A stretch of DNA of 64,000 bases, from the NCBI RefSeq assembly GCF_002269125.1, contig NZ_NQKI01000001.1:1-64000 (forward strand). The letters are read 5' to 3'. Below, in pieces: positions 46,785 through 56,112 of the stretch. How positions within the stretch are numbered: position 1 is the first letter of the stretch; every line of letters begins with the position of its first letter. Source of the DNA: Pseudomonas lundensis (GTDB lineage Bacteria; Pseudomonadota; Gammaproteobacteria; Pseudomonadales; Pseudomonadaceae). The notes under the pieces are model-generated. The model saw only the letters and a program-made list of their open reading frames with translations, searched no databases and was not told the DNA's origin. The position numbers were made by a program, and so were the translations under genes.

Positions 46785-48773
46785 TTACTTCGGCAAGGCG
46801 TACACCACCACCTGATCGCCCACTTGATCCTTGAGGATCGAGTTGCCACCGGCCACAAAGGCAACGTACTGACGGCCTTTGTATTCGTAGACCGCCGGGT
46901 TGGCCACCGCAGGTGCCATGACAATGTCGGACCACAACTCCTTGCCGTCATCCAGCGCGTAGGCACGGACTTTGGCGTCCATCGAAGCACCGATGAAAAT
47001 CACCCCGCCCGCCGTCACTGCCGGGCCACCAATGGTGGGTGAACCCATGTCTTCAGGCATGTACCAGCCCCACTGCTGAACCGCGCCCATCGGGCGACGC
47101 CATTTCACGTCACCGGTGCGCATGTCCAGGGCCACGATTTCACCGAACGGCGGCGCCCAGCACGGCATGCCTGCCCAGTTCTGCGCGTTCAGCAGCGACA
47201 TGCCATACGGCGCGCCGATTTGCGGGTAGAAACCGTTTTCGTTGCCGGCTTCCTTGGGCTGTTTGTCGTACGCCGCACGGTCCCACAGCTTGATCATCTG
47301 CACGATGTGCGAGGTGTTCACGATGGCCACTTGGTTAACCGGGTCAAACGCAACCCCGCCCCACTGCACCCCGCCCGCACTGTCCGGGTACGCGAGCACG
47401 CCATTGCCTTTGGTCGCGGGCGGCGAGTACATGCCGTTGTATTCCAGGCCGTCCCACATCTTCGAGCACTGGCCCAAGCCAACGATGTCCGCGACTTTCC
47501 AGATTGCCGGTTTCTTGGACTGGTCCATTAGCGGCGCAGGCTTGGTCGGGAATGGTTGGGTCGGTGAGTACACTTCGCCATCGGCATCGCCCTGTGGCAC
47601 CGGACGTTCCTCGATCGGCCACACGTCTTCACCTGTGCGCCGGTCAACCGTGAACAGGAAGCCCATCTTGGTCGCCTGCACCAACGCGGCCACCGGTTTG
47701 CCATTGACTGTAATGTCCATCAACGTCGGTGCCGAGTTGATGTCGTAATCCCACAAGTCATGGTGAACCCACTGACGCGACCAGACGACTTTACCGGTGT
47801 TGATATCCAGCGCTGTGGTAGACGTACCCAGCGGAATCGGCTTGGTGCGGTTGCCACCCCAGTAGTTGGGCGACGGCGATGACACCGGGATGTACAGCAA
47901 GCCCAGTGCCGGGTCGTAAGACATGGCAGTCCAGATATTGGCAGTGCCGGTTTTGCCCGCTTCCTCCTCCGGGATCGGCTTGAACTCCCATTCCAGCTCA
48001 CCGGTGCGGGCGTTCAGTGCAAACAACGAACCTGGCGACTCTACCTCGTATTCCCAGTCTTTCCCGGCCCAGCCCACGATCAGCTTGTCGCCAATCACAG
48101 TTGGCGGTTGCAGCACCGACAGCGGCCATTTGGCGTTAAGGGTGTTCCATTGGTTGATGTCCACCACGCCGTTTTTGCCGAAGCTTTCGCACGGCTTACC
48201 GGTGTCGGCATCCACCGCATACAGTTGTGCAGTCATGTTGCCCAGGTACACGACTTTCTGGCAGGCCACGCCCGCTTGCGGATTTTTCTCTTGCCAATAA
48301 GCCACGCCCCGGGACTTCAGCGCAGGCTGGGTCTCGGCCACCAGAGGCGACTTGGTATCAAATACCCACTTTTCTTTCCCGGTCTCGGGTTCAAGGGCAA
48401 TGATTCGGTAAAACGGCGTGCCGATGTACAAGGTGTCATTGGCGAAGATCGGCGTGGCCGACCAGACGGACGGCGGGATTTTGCCCGTGCCGGTGGACAT
48501 GTCCCCGGTGAAGTACTGCCAGACTTTGGTCAGGTTGCCGACGTTGTCTTTATTGATTTGCGTGAGGGGGGAGTACTTCTGTGCGCTGAGCTGGCCGTGA
48601 AAGCTGTCCCATTCCTTGCCGTTCGGGATCGGAATTTTCGCGCTTTCCGCCGACACGCTCGACGGCGCGAGCAGCGGCGCAGGTACGGTGTAGGTCTCAG
48701 CCTGGGCCGTTGAAAGTCCCGCCAGCATGCACAGGGCCGGGGCGCTCAAAAGGTGTTTTTTCATTGTATTCAT
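46785..48773 (-). CDS. PQQ-dependent dehydrogenase, large subunit (SldA-like)
   Basis: A 662-residue periplasmic quinoprotein of the glucose/quinate/shikimate family, from ATG 48773. It has a signal peptide (to about 26, TAQA) and no N-terminal membrane domain. The eight-bladed propeller shows EWDSFHGQLSAQKYSPL, WSRQWVHHDLWDYDINSAP and GGPAVTAGGVIFIGASMD. The membrane part normally fused to such enzymes is instead the separate upstream gene, as in SldA-SldB polyol dehydrogenases. The substrate could be a polyol, inositol, quinate or shikimate; the sequence alone does not decide. Confidence 0.87.
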   Translation of the reverse strand: MNTMKKHLLSAPALCMLAGLSTAQAETYTVPAPLLAPSSVSAESAKIPIPNGKEWDSFHGQLSAQKYSPLTQINKDNVGNLTKVWQYFTGDMSTGTGKIPPSVWSATPIFANDTLYIGTPFYRIIALEPETGKEKWVFDTKSPLVAETQPALKSRGVAYWQEKNPQAGVACQKVVYLGNMTAQLYAVDADTGKPCESFGKNGVVDINQWNTLNAKWPLSVLQPPTVIGDKLIVGWAGKDWEYEVESPGSLFALNARTGELEWEFKPIPEEEAGKTGTANIWTAMSYDPALGLLYIPVSSPSPNYWGGNRTKPIPLGTSTTALDINTGKVVWSRQWVHHDLWDYDINSAPTLMDITVNGKPVAALVQATKMGFLFTVDRRTGEDVWPIEERPVPQGDADGEVYSPTQPFPTKPAPLMDQSKKPAIWKVADIVGLGQCSKMWDGLEYNGMYSPPATKGNGVLAYPDSAGGVQWGGVAFDPVNQVAIVNTSHIVQMIKLWDRAAYDKQPKEAGNENGFYPQIGAPYGMSLLNAQNWAGMPCWAPPFGEIVALDMRTGDVKWRRPMGAVQQWGWYMPEDMGSPTIGGPAVTAGGVIFIGASMDAKVRAYALDDGKELWSDIVMAPAVANPAVYEYKGRQYVAFVAGGNSILKDQVGDQVVVYALPK

Positions 48774-48774
48774 G

Positions 48775-49155
48775 TCACGCGCTCCTGGTGGCCGGGGTGA
48801 AGGTTTCAATCACGACACCCACTGCGCCCACTGCCAGCACGGCGGCAGTCCACCACCCGTGCAAAAACAGTGCTGCAATGAAGGTCCCGACAATCCCCGC
48901 CCAACTCAAAAACAGGAGAAAGCCTCGCAGCCCGCCCGCATGGCTCTTGAGCAGTAACAGCCCCAATACAACCATCACCAGCTCAGCGAACATCGCCGTC
49001 ATCGCGCCACCCGAGCCATCAATACCAGACAGCGGCGTGAAAAAACGCCACGCGGTGATGACCAGCGCAACCAGCGCGGCGACAATCAGAATATAAGCAC
49101 CCACGTGACGCCTGGGCGTTGCCGAGGGTGACGCATAACCCGCAGATGTACTCAT
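48775..49155 (-). CDS. Membrane subunit of the PQQ dehydrogenase (SldB-like)
   Basis: A 126-residue protein with four hydrophobic segments (about 18-38, 50-66, 75-93 and 98-116), equal to the N-terminal anchor domain of membrane glucose/quinate dehydrogenases and the size of SldB. Its TGA ends one base before the ATG of the catalytic subunit, so the two are surely co-translated. It should anchor the enzyme and pass electrons to ubiquinone. The 263-bp gap between this gene and the antiporter gene holds nothing I can identify. Confidence 0.82.
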   Translation of the reverse strand: MSTSAGYASPSATPRRHVGAYILIVAALVALVITAWRFFTPLSGIDGSGGAMTAMFAELVMVVLGLLLLKSHAGGLRGFLLFLSWAGIVGTFIAALFLHGWWTAAVLAVGAVGVVIETFTPATRSA

Positions 49156-49418
49156 CCCTTTCCCCTTTCCGTTATATGCACATTGGGTGTGTAAGGAAAA
49201 CCCGAACGAACAGGCGCACTCAAGCCATTGCCGAAAGCACCTTCAGCCAAACGAGTTTGAGTGTAGTCAACGTGTAGGGAAGCACCTACAAGGATGCAGG
49301 ATTAGTCGCACATGATTGCTGTGGGTGGACGAGGCTGCGGGCGAGCGAGGCCGTCGAAGCGTATTCACCGCCGCGCATCAGGTACGCAGCGGTGACCGGC
49401 AGACAAGGTCACGCAGGC

Positions 49419-50684
49419 TTAATGCGCCCTGTCGGCCTCAGCCGGGGCAGGCGCATCTTGGGTCACGTGCCTCACCAGTTTGCCAATGGTCAGGCCCTGG
49501 AACAGGATCGACGACAGCACCACGATGTAAGTGATGCTCAGGATCAGGTCACGCTCCGGGCCGAGTGGCAACGCCAGTGCCAGGGCAACCGAAACCCCGC
49601 CACGCAGGCCGCCCCACGTCAGGATGCGGATGGTGCCACGGGGCACGACGCGCCAGCGGCGCAGTAACATAATGGCCGGGGCAACGGTCAGCAGGCGTGA
49701 CAGCAGAATCGCCACGGCCAACGCACTGGCAGCCAGCAAATGCAGCCACGAGAACGGCAGCAGCAACAATTCCATGCCGATCAGCGCAAACAGCAACGCG
49801 TTGAGCATGTCATCCAGCAACTCCCAGAAACCGTCCATGTAACGGCGGGTCATCTCGTTCATCGCTTTGTTTCGACCCAGATTGCCGATGATCAGGCCGG
49901 CCACCACCATCGCAATCGGCGCCGACACATGCAGCTCACTGGCCATGGCCGAGCCGCCGATCACCAGCGCGAGGGTCAGCATGACTTCGATCTGGTACTG
50001 CTCGATGCTTTTGATCATCCGGTACACCAGATAACCGATCAGCCCGCCGAACACCACGCCGCCAATGGCTTCGTGGGCGAACATCATGGCCGTGGCGCTG
50101 ACGCTCGGGGTTTCGCCCAGTTGGACAATGCCAAGCAACACGGTGAATACCACAACCGCGGTGCCATCATTGAAAAGACTCTCGCCCACGATGGTGGTTT
50201 TCAGGGGCTTTGATGCGTTGGCGGTCCGCAGCACGCCGAGCACCGCAATCGGGTCGGTGGGGGATATCAGCGCGCCGAACAGCAGGCAGTACAGGAAGCT
50301 GATGTGCCAGCCAAAGAGGCCAAAAATCCAGTACGCCAGGCTGCCGATCACCGTGGTGGCGATCAAAACCCCCACCGTGGCCAGCAAGCCAATGGGCCAG
50401 CGGTAGCTGCGCACGTCGTTGAAGTTAACGTGCAAAGCGCCTGCAAACAGCAGAAAGCCCAGCATCCAGTTCATGAGCAGATCGCCAAAATCAATCTGGC
50501 CGATCAACTGTTGCACGCGGTCTTCGAGCCCCGGGTAGCCGAGTACGCTCAAACCCTGCAACAGCAAAGAAAATAAAAGGGCGGTGACCATCACGCCAAT
50601 CGTGGGCGGCAGGCCGATAAAACGGTAATTCACATACGTCAGCAACGACGTCAGACAGATAAACGCAGCAACAAGCTCAAGCAT
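49419..50684 (-). CDS. CPA1-family sodium/proton antiporter
   Basis: A 421-residue inner-membrane antiporter with about twelve hydrophobic segments from ATG 50684 (MLELVAAFICLTSLLTY), AGGA upstream. The ion-binding ALISPTDPIAVLGVL and GESLFNDGTAVVVF motifs place it in the NhaP/CPA1 group. Its long C-terminal cytoplasmic tail is missing, as in bacterial members. It exchanges Na+ (or K+) for H+. The 311 bp upstream (50685-50995) show no gene or clear regulatory site. Confidence 0.9.
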   Translation of the reverse strand: MLELVAAFICLTSLLTYVNYRFIGLPPTIGVMVTALLFSLLLQGLSVLGYPGLEDRVQQLIGQIDFGDLLMNWMLGFLLFAGALHVNFNDVRSYRWPIGLLATVGVLIATTVIGSLAYWIFGLFGWHISFLYCLLFGALISPTDPIAVLGVLRTANASKPLKTTIVGESLFNDGTAVVVFTVLLGIVQLGETPSVSATAMMFAHEAIGGVVFGGLIGYLVYRMIKSIEQYQIEVMLTLALVIGGSAMASELHVSAPIAMVVAGLIIGNLGRNKAMNEMTRRYMDGFWELLDDMLNALLFALIGMELLLLPFSWLHLLAASALAVAILLSRLLTVAPAIMLLRRWRVVPRGTIRILTWGGLRGGVSVALALALPLGPERDLILSITYIVVLSSILFQGLTIGKLVRHVTQDAPAPAEADRAH

Positions 50685-50995
50685 CCGAGTTCCTGTGGTG
50701 GCGGGAGTGAAGGGGTTTCCGGTCAGGCCGGGCGTTGGTTTGATGCAAAAGCTGGCGTGAGCGGCACATTGCCGAGCGTGACAAACCGACGCAACGCCTG
50801 GCCAGCATTGACCACGGCATGAGTCCTTTGTTGCAACACCTGCAGGGTTTAGGGTCCTTAATGATGCTCCGTCAGCTAGCGCCTGGGAGCCACCAAAGGG
50901 GCACCCGATTATTCGTTTGTTCACGCAAACGCTGCGCGCGCCGACGCACGTTTGACGTATAAACAGCCATCGTCCAACCACATAAGGAGCACGGG

Positions 50996-51829
50996 GTGCT
51001 GGCAACGTCGTTGGTGTTGATCGCAGCTGTGTTGCACGCGGTCTGGAATACCCTGATTAAGTTCAGCGGCGAGCGTCTGCTGGTCATCGCCTGCATGGAC
51101 ACGGTGGCACTGCTGGTGGTCGCCGCGCTGGTGGGCTTTGTGTCGTTCCCGCCGCTGGCTCTCTGGCCGTGGATTCTGGCGTCTGCCCTCTTCGAACTGC
51201 TGTACCGCGTGCTGCTGATCCGCGCCTACCGGGTCGGGGACCTTGGGCTGGTGTACCCGCTGATGCGCGGCCTTTCGCCCTTGGTGGTGCTGACACTGAC
51301 CCTGATTTTTGCCGGTGAAGTGCTGACCGGCCAGCAAATTATCGGCATTCTCCTGATACCGTGCGGTATGGCCTGCCTGCTATGGCAAGGCGGCGGCGGT
51401 GATCGTCTGCCGTGGTCGATGCTGCCGGTGGTCGCGCTCATCGGCCTGTGCATTGGCTGCTATACCTTTCTTGATGGTCAGGCGTTACGCCGCTGGCCGC
51501 ACCCGCTGGATTATCTGGTGTGGCTGACGCTCATCAGCGCGTGGCCGTTCCCACTGCTGGCCATCACCCGTAAACGTGCCGCGTTCACGCTGTTCTGGCG
51601 CACGCAATGGCGGTTGGGGTTGGCCGTCGGGGTTTGCGTGCTGACCAGTTATGCACTGGTGCTGTGGGCGATGCAGCTGGGCTCGATTGCCGAGGCGGCG
51701 GCCTTGCGTGAGGTCAGCGTGATGCTGGTGGTGCTGTTCGGCATGCGCTACCTCAAAGAACCTTTTGGCGGCCCCAGACTCTTAGCGTGTGGGCTGGTGC
51801 TGATCGGCATGCTCGTGATGAAACTCTAA
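50996..51829 (+). CDS. EamA-family (drug/metabolite) transporter
   Basis: A 277-residue protein starting at GTG 50996 behind AAGGAG. It has ten hydrophobic segments in two EamA repeats (about 1-135 and 145-277), including VLHAVWNTLIKFSG and REVSVMLVVLFGMRYLKEPFG. It exports or imports an unknown small metabolite. The MAPEG gene follows after 13 bp, so the two may be co-transcribed. Confidence 0.85.
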   Translation: MLATSLVLIAAVLHAVWNTLIKFSGERLLVIACMDTVALLVVAALVGFVSFPPLALWPWILASALFELLYRVLLIRAYRVGDLGLVYPLMRGLSPLVVLTLTLIFAGEVLTGQQIIGILLIPCGMACLLWQGGGGDRLPWSMLPVVALIGLCIGCYTFLDGQALRRWPHPLDYLVWLTLISAWPFPLLAITRKRAAFTLFWRTQWRLGLAVGVCVLTSYALVLWAMQLGSIAEAAALREVSVMLVVLFGMRYLKEPFGGPRLLACGLVLIGMLVMKL

Positions 51830-51842
51830 AAAGGAAATACCA

Positions 51843-52229
51843 ATGACGGTTGCCTTCTGGTGTGTACTGATTGCCTTGTGTCTGCCGTACGTGTGTACCG
51901 CAGTGGCCAAGTTCAGCGGCGGCAAATTCGGGCCCCGGCAAAACCATGACCCGCGCGCGTTTCTCGACACCCTCGACGGTTTCGCCAAACGTGCTCACAG
52001 CGCGCAACTCAACAGCTTCGAAGTCACCCCGGCGTTTGCCGCTGCCGTGATCATTGCTGACATCGTCGGTAACGCCCAACCCGTCACGATTGATGTACTG
52101 GCCGTGCTGTTTATCACCAGCCGCTTGCTGTACATCATTTGTTACCTGGCAGATTGGGCCATGTTGCGTTCACTGGTGTGGTTCATCGGCATGGGGCTGA
52201 TCGTCAGCTTCTTCTTCGTGTCGATGTAA
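51843..52229 (+). CDS. MAPEG family membrane protein
   Basis: A 128-residue protein with four membrane segments. The MAPEG signature region is seen in RAHSAQLNSFEVTPAFAAAV and the terminal helices TSRLLYIICYLADWAMLRSLVW. Eukaryotic members are glutathione-using enzymes; the bacterial role is unclear. GGAAA precedes the ATG. It lies 13 bp after the EamA gene and converges with rsmE. Confidence 0.85.
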   Translation: MTVAFWCVLIALCLPYVCTAVAKFSGGKFGPRQNHDPRAFLDTLDGFAKRAHSAQLNSFEVTPAFAAAVIIADIVGNAQPVTIDVLAVLFITSRLLYIICYLADWAMLRSLVWFIGMGLIVSFFFVSM

Positions 52230-52247
52230 CTGCTCAACGCGTCAGCG

Positions 52248-52967
52248 TCAGAAATCGCCCCACAACTGCTGAGCCACGGCCAGCGCCACCACCGGGGCGG
52301 TTTCGGTACGCAATACCCGAGGGCCAAGGCGCGCCGGTTGATAACCCGCCGCCTGGGCCTGATCGACTTCATTGTCGGTCAACCCGCCTTCCGGACCGAT
52401 CAGAAACGCCAGGCGCGAAGGCTTGGCATGGCTGGCCAGCGGCTCGGACACCGGGTGCAACACCAGCTTGAGGTCGGCGTGCGTGTTGTTAATCCAGTCA
52501 TTAAGCAGCACGGGCGGATGAATCACCGGCACCCGCGAACGCCCACATTGCTCGCACGCACTGATAGCCACCTGACGCCAGTGAGCCAGACGTTTGTCTG
52601 CACGTTCGTCCTTGAGCCGCACTTCGCAGCGTTCGCTCATGATCGGCGTGATCTCGTTGACCCCCAGTTCCGTGGCTTTCTGAATCGCCCAGTCCATGCG
52701 CTCACCACGGGACAACCCTTGGCCAAGGTGAATCGCCAGCGGCGACTCGACTTGCCCGGCGAAGGTCTCTTCCAGCACCACGCGCACGCGCTTTTTACCG
52801 ACTTCCAGCAAACGCCCCAGGAACTCGTGACCCGAGCCGTCGAACACTTGCAGGGCATCGCCCTCGGCCATGCGCAGCACGCGGCCAATGTAATGCGCCT
52901 GGGCTTCAGGCAATTCATGCTCACCGAGGCTCAATGGGGCATCGATAAAGAAACGGGACAATCTCAT
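52248..52967 (-). CDS. rsmE: 16S rRNA (uracil-1498-N3)-methyltransferase
   Basis: A 239-residue SPOUT-class methyltransferase. An N-terminal PUA-like domain (ALSLGEHELPEAQAHYIGRVLRM region) precedes the knotted SAM-binding part with FLIGPEGGLTDNE and LGPRVLRTETAPVVAL. It methylates U1498 of 16S rRNA in the 30S subunit. It lies 60 bp downstream of bioA on the same strand. Confidence 0.96.
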   Translation of the reverse strand: MRLSRFFIDAPLSLGEHELPEAQAHYIGRVLRMAEGDALQVFDGSGHEFLGRLLEVGKKRVRVVLEETFAGQVESPLAIHLGQGLSRGERMDWAIQKATELGVNEITPIMSERCEVRLKDERADKRLAHWRQVAISACEQCGRSRVPVIHPPVLLNDWINNTHADLKLVLHPVSEPLASHAKPSRLAFLIGPEGGLTDNEVDQAQAAGYQPARLGPRVLRTETAPVVALAVAQQLWGDF

Positions 52968-53027
52968 GTGTTTTCTCTGAAAAGTGTGCGCTTCAGGCGC
53001 GAACGTGCGCGCCCGAAGAAAATAACC

Positions 53028-54434
53028 CTAGCCCGGGTCGCGGAAGTCCGGATGGAAATTCGCCGGCACAGCCACGCGGATATCACTGCGAGTCGCGATG
53101 TCGATGCCTTCGCTGGCTACGTCGGCCAGAAAGTCGATTTGCTCCGGGGTTATCACGTAAGGCGGCAAGAAATACACCACGCTGCCCAGCGGACGCAACA
53201 ACGCGCCACGCTCCAACGCATGCTGGAACACTTTTAACCCACGACGCTCCTGCCACGGGTATGCCGTTTTACTGGCCTTGTCCTGGACCATTTCGATGGC
53301 CAGAACCATACCGGTCTGACGCACTTCCGAGACATGCGGATGGTCCGCCAGATGCGCCGTCGAACTGGCCATACGCTGTGCCAGGGCTTTGTTGTTCTCG
53401 ATAACGTTGTCTTGTTCGAAGATATCCAACGTGGCCAATGCCGCCGCACACGCCAGCGGGTTGCCGGTGTAGCTGTGGGAATGAAGGAAAGCGCGCAGGG
53501 TCGGATAGTCGTCGTAGAAGGCGCTGTAGACCTCATCCGTGGTCACACAGGCAGCCAGTGGCAAGTAACCGCCCGTCAATGCCTTGGACAAGCACAGGAA
53601 GTCCGGGGTGATGCCTGCCTGCTCACACGCGAACATCGTGCCGGTGCGACCGAAGCCCACCGCGATTTCGTCGTGAATCAAGTGCACGCCATAACGGTCA
53701 CACGCTTCACGCAATAACGTGAGGTACACCGGGTGGTACATGCGCATGCCGCCCGCCCCCTGAATCAGCGGTTCGACAATGACGGCTGCCACGGTGGCGT
53801 GGTGCTCGGCCAGTGTCTGTTCCATGGCCATGAACATCACGCGCGAGTGTTCTTCCCAGCTCATGCCGTCCGCACGCAAATAACAATCGGGGCTGGGCAC
53901 CTTGATGGTGTCAAGCAACAGCTCCTTGTAGGTTTCAGTAAACAGCGGCACATCGCCCACCGACATCGCTGCCATGGTCTCGCCGTGATAACTGTTCGTC
54001 AGGGTCACGAAACGCTTTTTGTTTGGCTGGCCGCGGTTGAGCCAGTAGTGAAAGCTCATCTTCAGCGCAACTTCTATGCAGGACGAACCATTGTCGGCAT
54101 AGAAACAGCGCGTCAGGCCTTCTGGCGTCATCTGCACCAGTCGCTCCGACAGCTCGATCACTGGCTGATGGCTGAACCCGGCCAGAATTACGTGTTCCAG
54201 CTGATCGACTTGATCCTTGATGCGTTGGTTGATGCGAGGGTTGGCGTGCCCGAACACATTGACCCACCAGGAACTCACAGCATCCAGATAACGCTTGCCT
54301 TCGAAGTCTTCGAGCCACACGCCTTCACCGCGCTTGATCGGGATCAACGGTAATTGCTCGTGATCTTTCATTTGGGTGCAGGGATGCCATAAAACGGCTA
54401 AATCGCGCTGCATCCACTGATTATTCAGGCCCAT
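53028..54434 (-). CDS. bioA: Adenosylmethionine-8-amino-7-oxononanoate aminotransferase
   Basis: A PLP-dependent class III aminotransferase of 468 residues that converts KAPA to DAPA in biotin synthesis, using SAM as amino donor. ATG 54434 (MGLNNQWMQRDLAVLWHPC) has AGGAG seven bases upstream; the GTG at 54440 is less favoured. The opening WHPCTQMKDHE, SSWWVNVFGHANPRIN and the PLP-lysine region CLSKALTGGYLPL are diagnostic of BioA. The other bio genes are not in the window. Confidence 0.95.
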   Translation of the reverse strand: MGLNNQWMQRDLAVLWHPCTQMKDHEQLPLIPIKRGEGVWLEDFEGKRYLDAVSSWWVNVFGHANPRINQRIKDQVDQLEHVILAGFSHQPVIELSERLVQMTPEGLTRCFYADNGSSCIEVALKMSFHYWLNRGQPNKKRFVTLTNSYHGETMAAMSVGDVPLFTETYKELLLDTIKVPSPDCYLRADGMSWEEHSRVMFMAMEQTLAEHHATVAAVIVEPLIQGAGGMRMYHPVYLTLLREACDRYGVHLIHDEIAVGFGRTGTMFACEQAGITPDFLCLSKALTGGYLPLAACVTTDEVYSAFYDDYPTLRAFLHSHSYTGNPLACAAALATLDIFEQDNVIENNKALAQRMASSTAHLADHPHVSEVRQTGMVLAIEMVQDKASKTAYPWQERRGLKVFQHALERGALLRPLGSVVYFLPPYVITPEQIDFLADVASEGIDIATRSDIRVAVPANFHPDFRDPG

Positions 54435-54592
54435 TTCCACTCTCCTGGCGCTGGCTCCCGGCGTGTGCGGGCAAACAATCGCGCAAGCCTATGCAATGCG
54501 CGAGTTCGTAACAAGTCATTGCGCTTGCAACAACACGTATCGCTTCTATGGTGTGCTGACGAACGCCGTCGCAGTGGAGTCATGAATCATCG

Positions 54593-54609
54593 TTAATGTT
54601 TTCTTAATG
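54593..54609 (+). promoter_or_regulatory. TTAATG-N5-TTAATG direct repeat upstream of b561-yceI
   Basis: Two TTAATG half-sites with an 11-bp period lie about 115 bp before the cytochrome b561 start. OmpR-type response regulators such as PmrA, QseB or ColR bind repeats of this spacing. The remainder of the 288-bp gap shows no gene. Confidence 0.4.
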
Positions 54610-54722
54610 CCTTCCTCACAGGCTACAGATCGTATTTATCGATACCTTCCAGCGAAAAAATGCGCTTTCATTCGATAGGTAAACGATTAGTCTTAGGCCC
54701 AAGTTCCTACAGGATGTTGGCA

Positions 54723-55274
54723 ATGCAGCTACGCAACTCTTCTTCTCGCTACGGTGCGGTCAGTGTTTTCTTGCATTGGTTTGTTGCCTTGGCCGTGTTC
54801 GGCTTATTTGCACTCGGCTTGTGGATGGTCGGGCTCGACTATTACAGCCCGTGGCGCAAGGAAGCCCCCGACCTGCACAAAAGCATCGGTTTGACGCTCC
54901 TGGCCTTGATGGTCATTCGCGTGGTGTGGCGCTGGATCAGCCCGGCACCACCAGCACTGACCACTTACAGCCGTGCCACACGCATTGGCGCCACGCTCGG
55001 CCATGGCTTTTTGTATCTAAGTTTGTTTGCCGTAATGATCGCCGGTTACCTGATTTCTACCGCCGAAGGCGTTGGCATCCCGGTATTCGGGCTGTTTGAA
55101 GTACCGGCACTGATTACAAATCTGCCTGATCAGGCGGATGTTGCCGGTGTCGTGCATTTGTACCTGGCGTGGACCGTGGTGATCTTTGCCGGATTACATG
55201 GTCTAGTCGCTCTCAAGCACCACTTTATCGATCGTGATGCGACCCTGACTCGTATGCTGGGACGCAAAGCCTGA
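54723..55274 (+). CDS. Cytochrome b561 family protein
   Basis: A 183-residue di-heme membrane protein with four membrane helices, from ATG 54723 ([11 protein letters not shown]) with AGGA upstream. The heme-ligand histidines are in [27 protein letters not shown] and [13 protein letters not shown]. It probably passes electrons between quinol and a periplasmic acceptor. It heads a two-gene unit with the YceI gene, as E. coli yceJ-yceI. Confidence 0.9.
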   Translation: MQLRNSSSRYGAVSVFLHWFVALAVFGLFALGLWMVGLDYYSPWRKEAPDLHKSIGLTLLALMVIRVVWRWISPAPPALTTYSRATRIGATLGHGFLYLSLFAVMIAGYLISTAEGVGIPVFGLFEVPALITNLPDQADVAGVVHLYLAWTVVIFAGLHGLVALKHHFIDRDATLTRMLGRKA

Positions 55275-55306
55275 TGTTCAACCTCAACTCAAAAGGAATA
55301 GAACGC

Positions 55307-55885
55307 ATGTTGAAAAAGACTCTCGCCGCTTTGGCACTGGGTACAGCGCTGTTGTCCGCTGGCCAGGCAATGGCTGCTGACTACACCATCGACAAAGAAG
55401 GTCAGCACGCCTTTATCGACTGGAAAATCAGCCACCTGGGCTACAGCTTCATTCACGGGACGTTCAAAGACTGGGAGGGCACATTCTCGTGGGATGCTGC
55501 CAAGCCTGCTGACAGCAAAATCAACGTGACCCTGAAAACAGCCAGCCTGTGGTCGAACCACGCTGAGCGTGACAAGCACATCGCCAGCAAAGATTTCCTG
55601 GACGTGAGCAAGTACCCGGATGCCAAGTTCGTTTCGACCAAAGTCGTTCCGACTGGCGAAAAAACAGCTGACGTCACCGGTGACCTGACCCTGCACGGCG
55701 TGACCAAGCCCGTAACGTTCAAGGCAACGTTCAACGGCGAGGGCAAGGATCCATGGGGCGGTGAACGTGCTGGCTTCAACGCCACCACGACCCTGAACCT
55801 GAACGATTTCGGCATCAAAGGCCCGGGCCCTACGTCTCAGACCCTGAACCTCGACATCTCGCTGGAAGGTACAAAGAACAAGTAA
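55307..55885 (+). CDS. yceI: YceI family periplasmic lipid-binding protein
   Basis: A 192-residue protein from ATG 55307 behind AAAGGAA. It has a signal peptide (1-23, ending AMA) and then the YceI lipocalin-like barrel: [40 protein letters not shown] and [12 protein letters not shown]. Homologues bind isoprenoid chains such as ubiquinone precursors, consistent with the quinol-linked cytochrome b561 encoded 32 bp upstream. A strong terminator follows. Confidence 0.95.
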   Translation: MLKKTLAALALGTALLSAGQAMAADYTIDKEGQHAFIDWKISHLGYSFIHGTFKDWEGTFSWDAAKPADSKINVTLKTASLWSNHAERDKHIASKDFLDVSKYPDAKFVSTKVVPTGEKTADVTGDLTLHGVTKPVTFKATFNGEGKDPWGGERAGFNATTTLNLNDFGIKGPGPTSQTLNLDISLEGTKNK

Positions 55886-55906
55886 TAGCCCGTTCACACG
55901 GCTGAG

Positions 55907-55944
55907 AAAAACGCCCCGACTTGCGAGAGTCGGGGCGTTTTTTT
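55907..55944 (+). terminator. Rho-independent terminator after yceI
   Basis: ACGCCCCGACT/AGTCGGGGCGT stem with a six-base loop and a run of seven Ts. Confidence 0.93.
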
Positions 55945-56060
55945 GTGCCAGGGATTTAAGGGTGTCTTCACCCTGATCCTTGTCTGGAGGGCAAGAAGGC
56001 TGAATGAATTCGCTCGCATAAACAGGAAAAGGCGGGGGCGAAGGCACTTTTAGCGGCACA

Positions 56061-56098
56061 AAAAAACGCCCCCGATCGTGCGATGGAGGGCGTTTTTT
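56061..56098 (-). terminator. Terminator after rhlE (bidirectional form)
   Basis: AAAAAACGCCC/GGGCGTTTTTT arms, 15 bp from the rhlE stop. A and T runs on both sides would allow termination in either direction. Confidence 0.8.
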
Positions 56099-56112
56099 TA
56101 TTCGGCAGTCAC

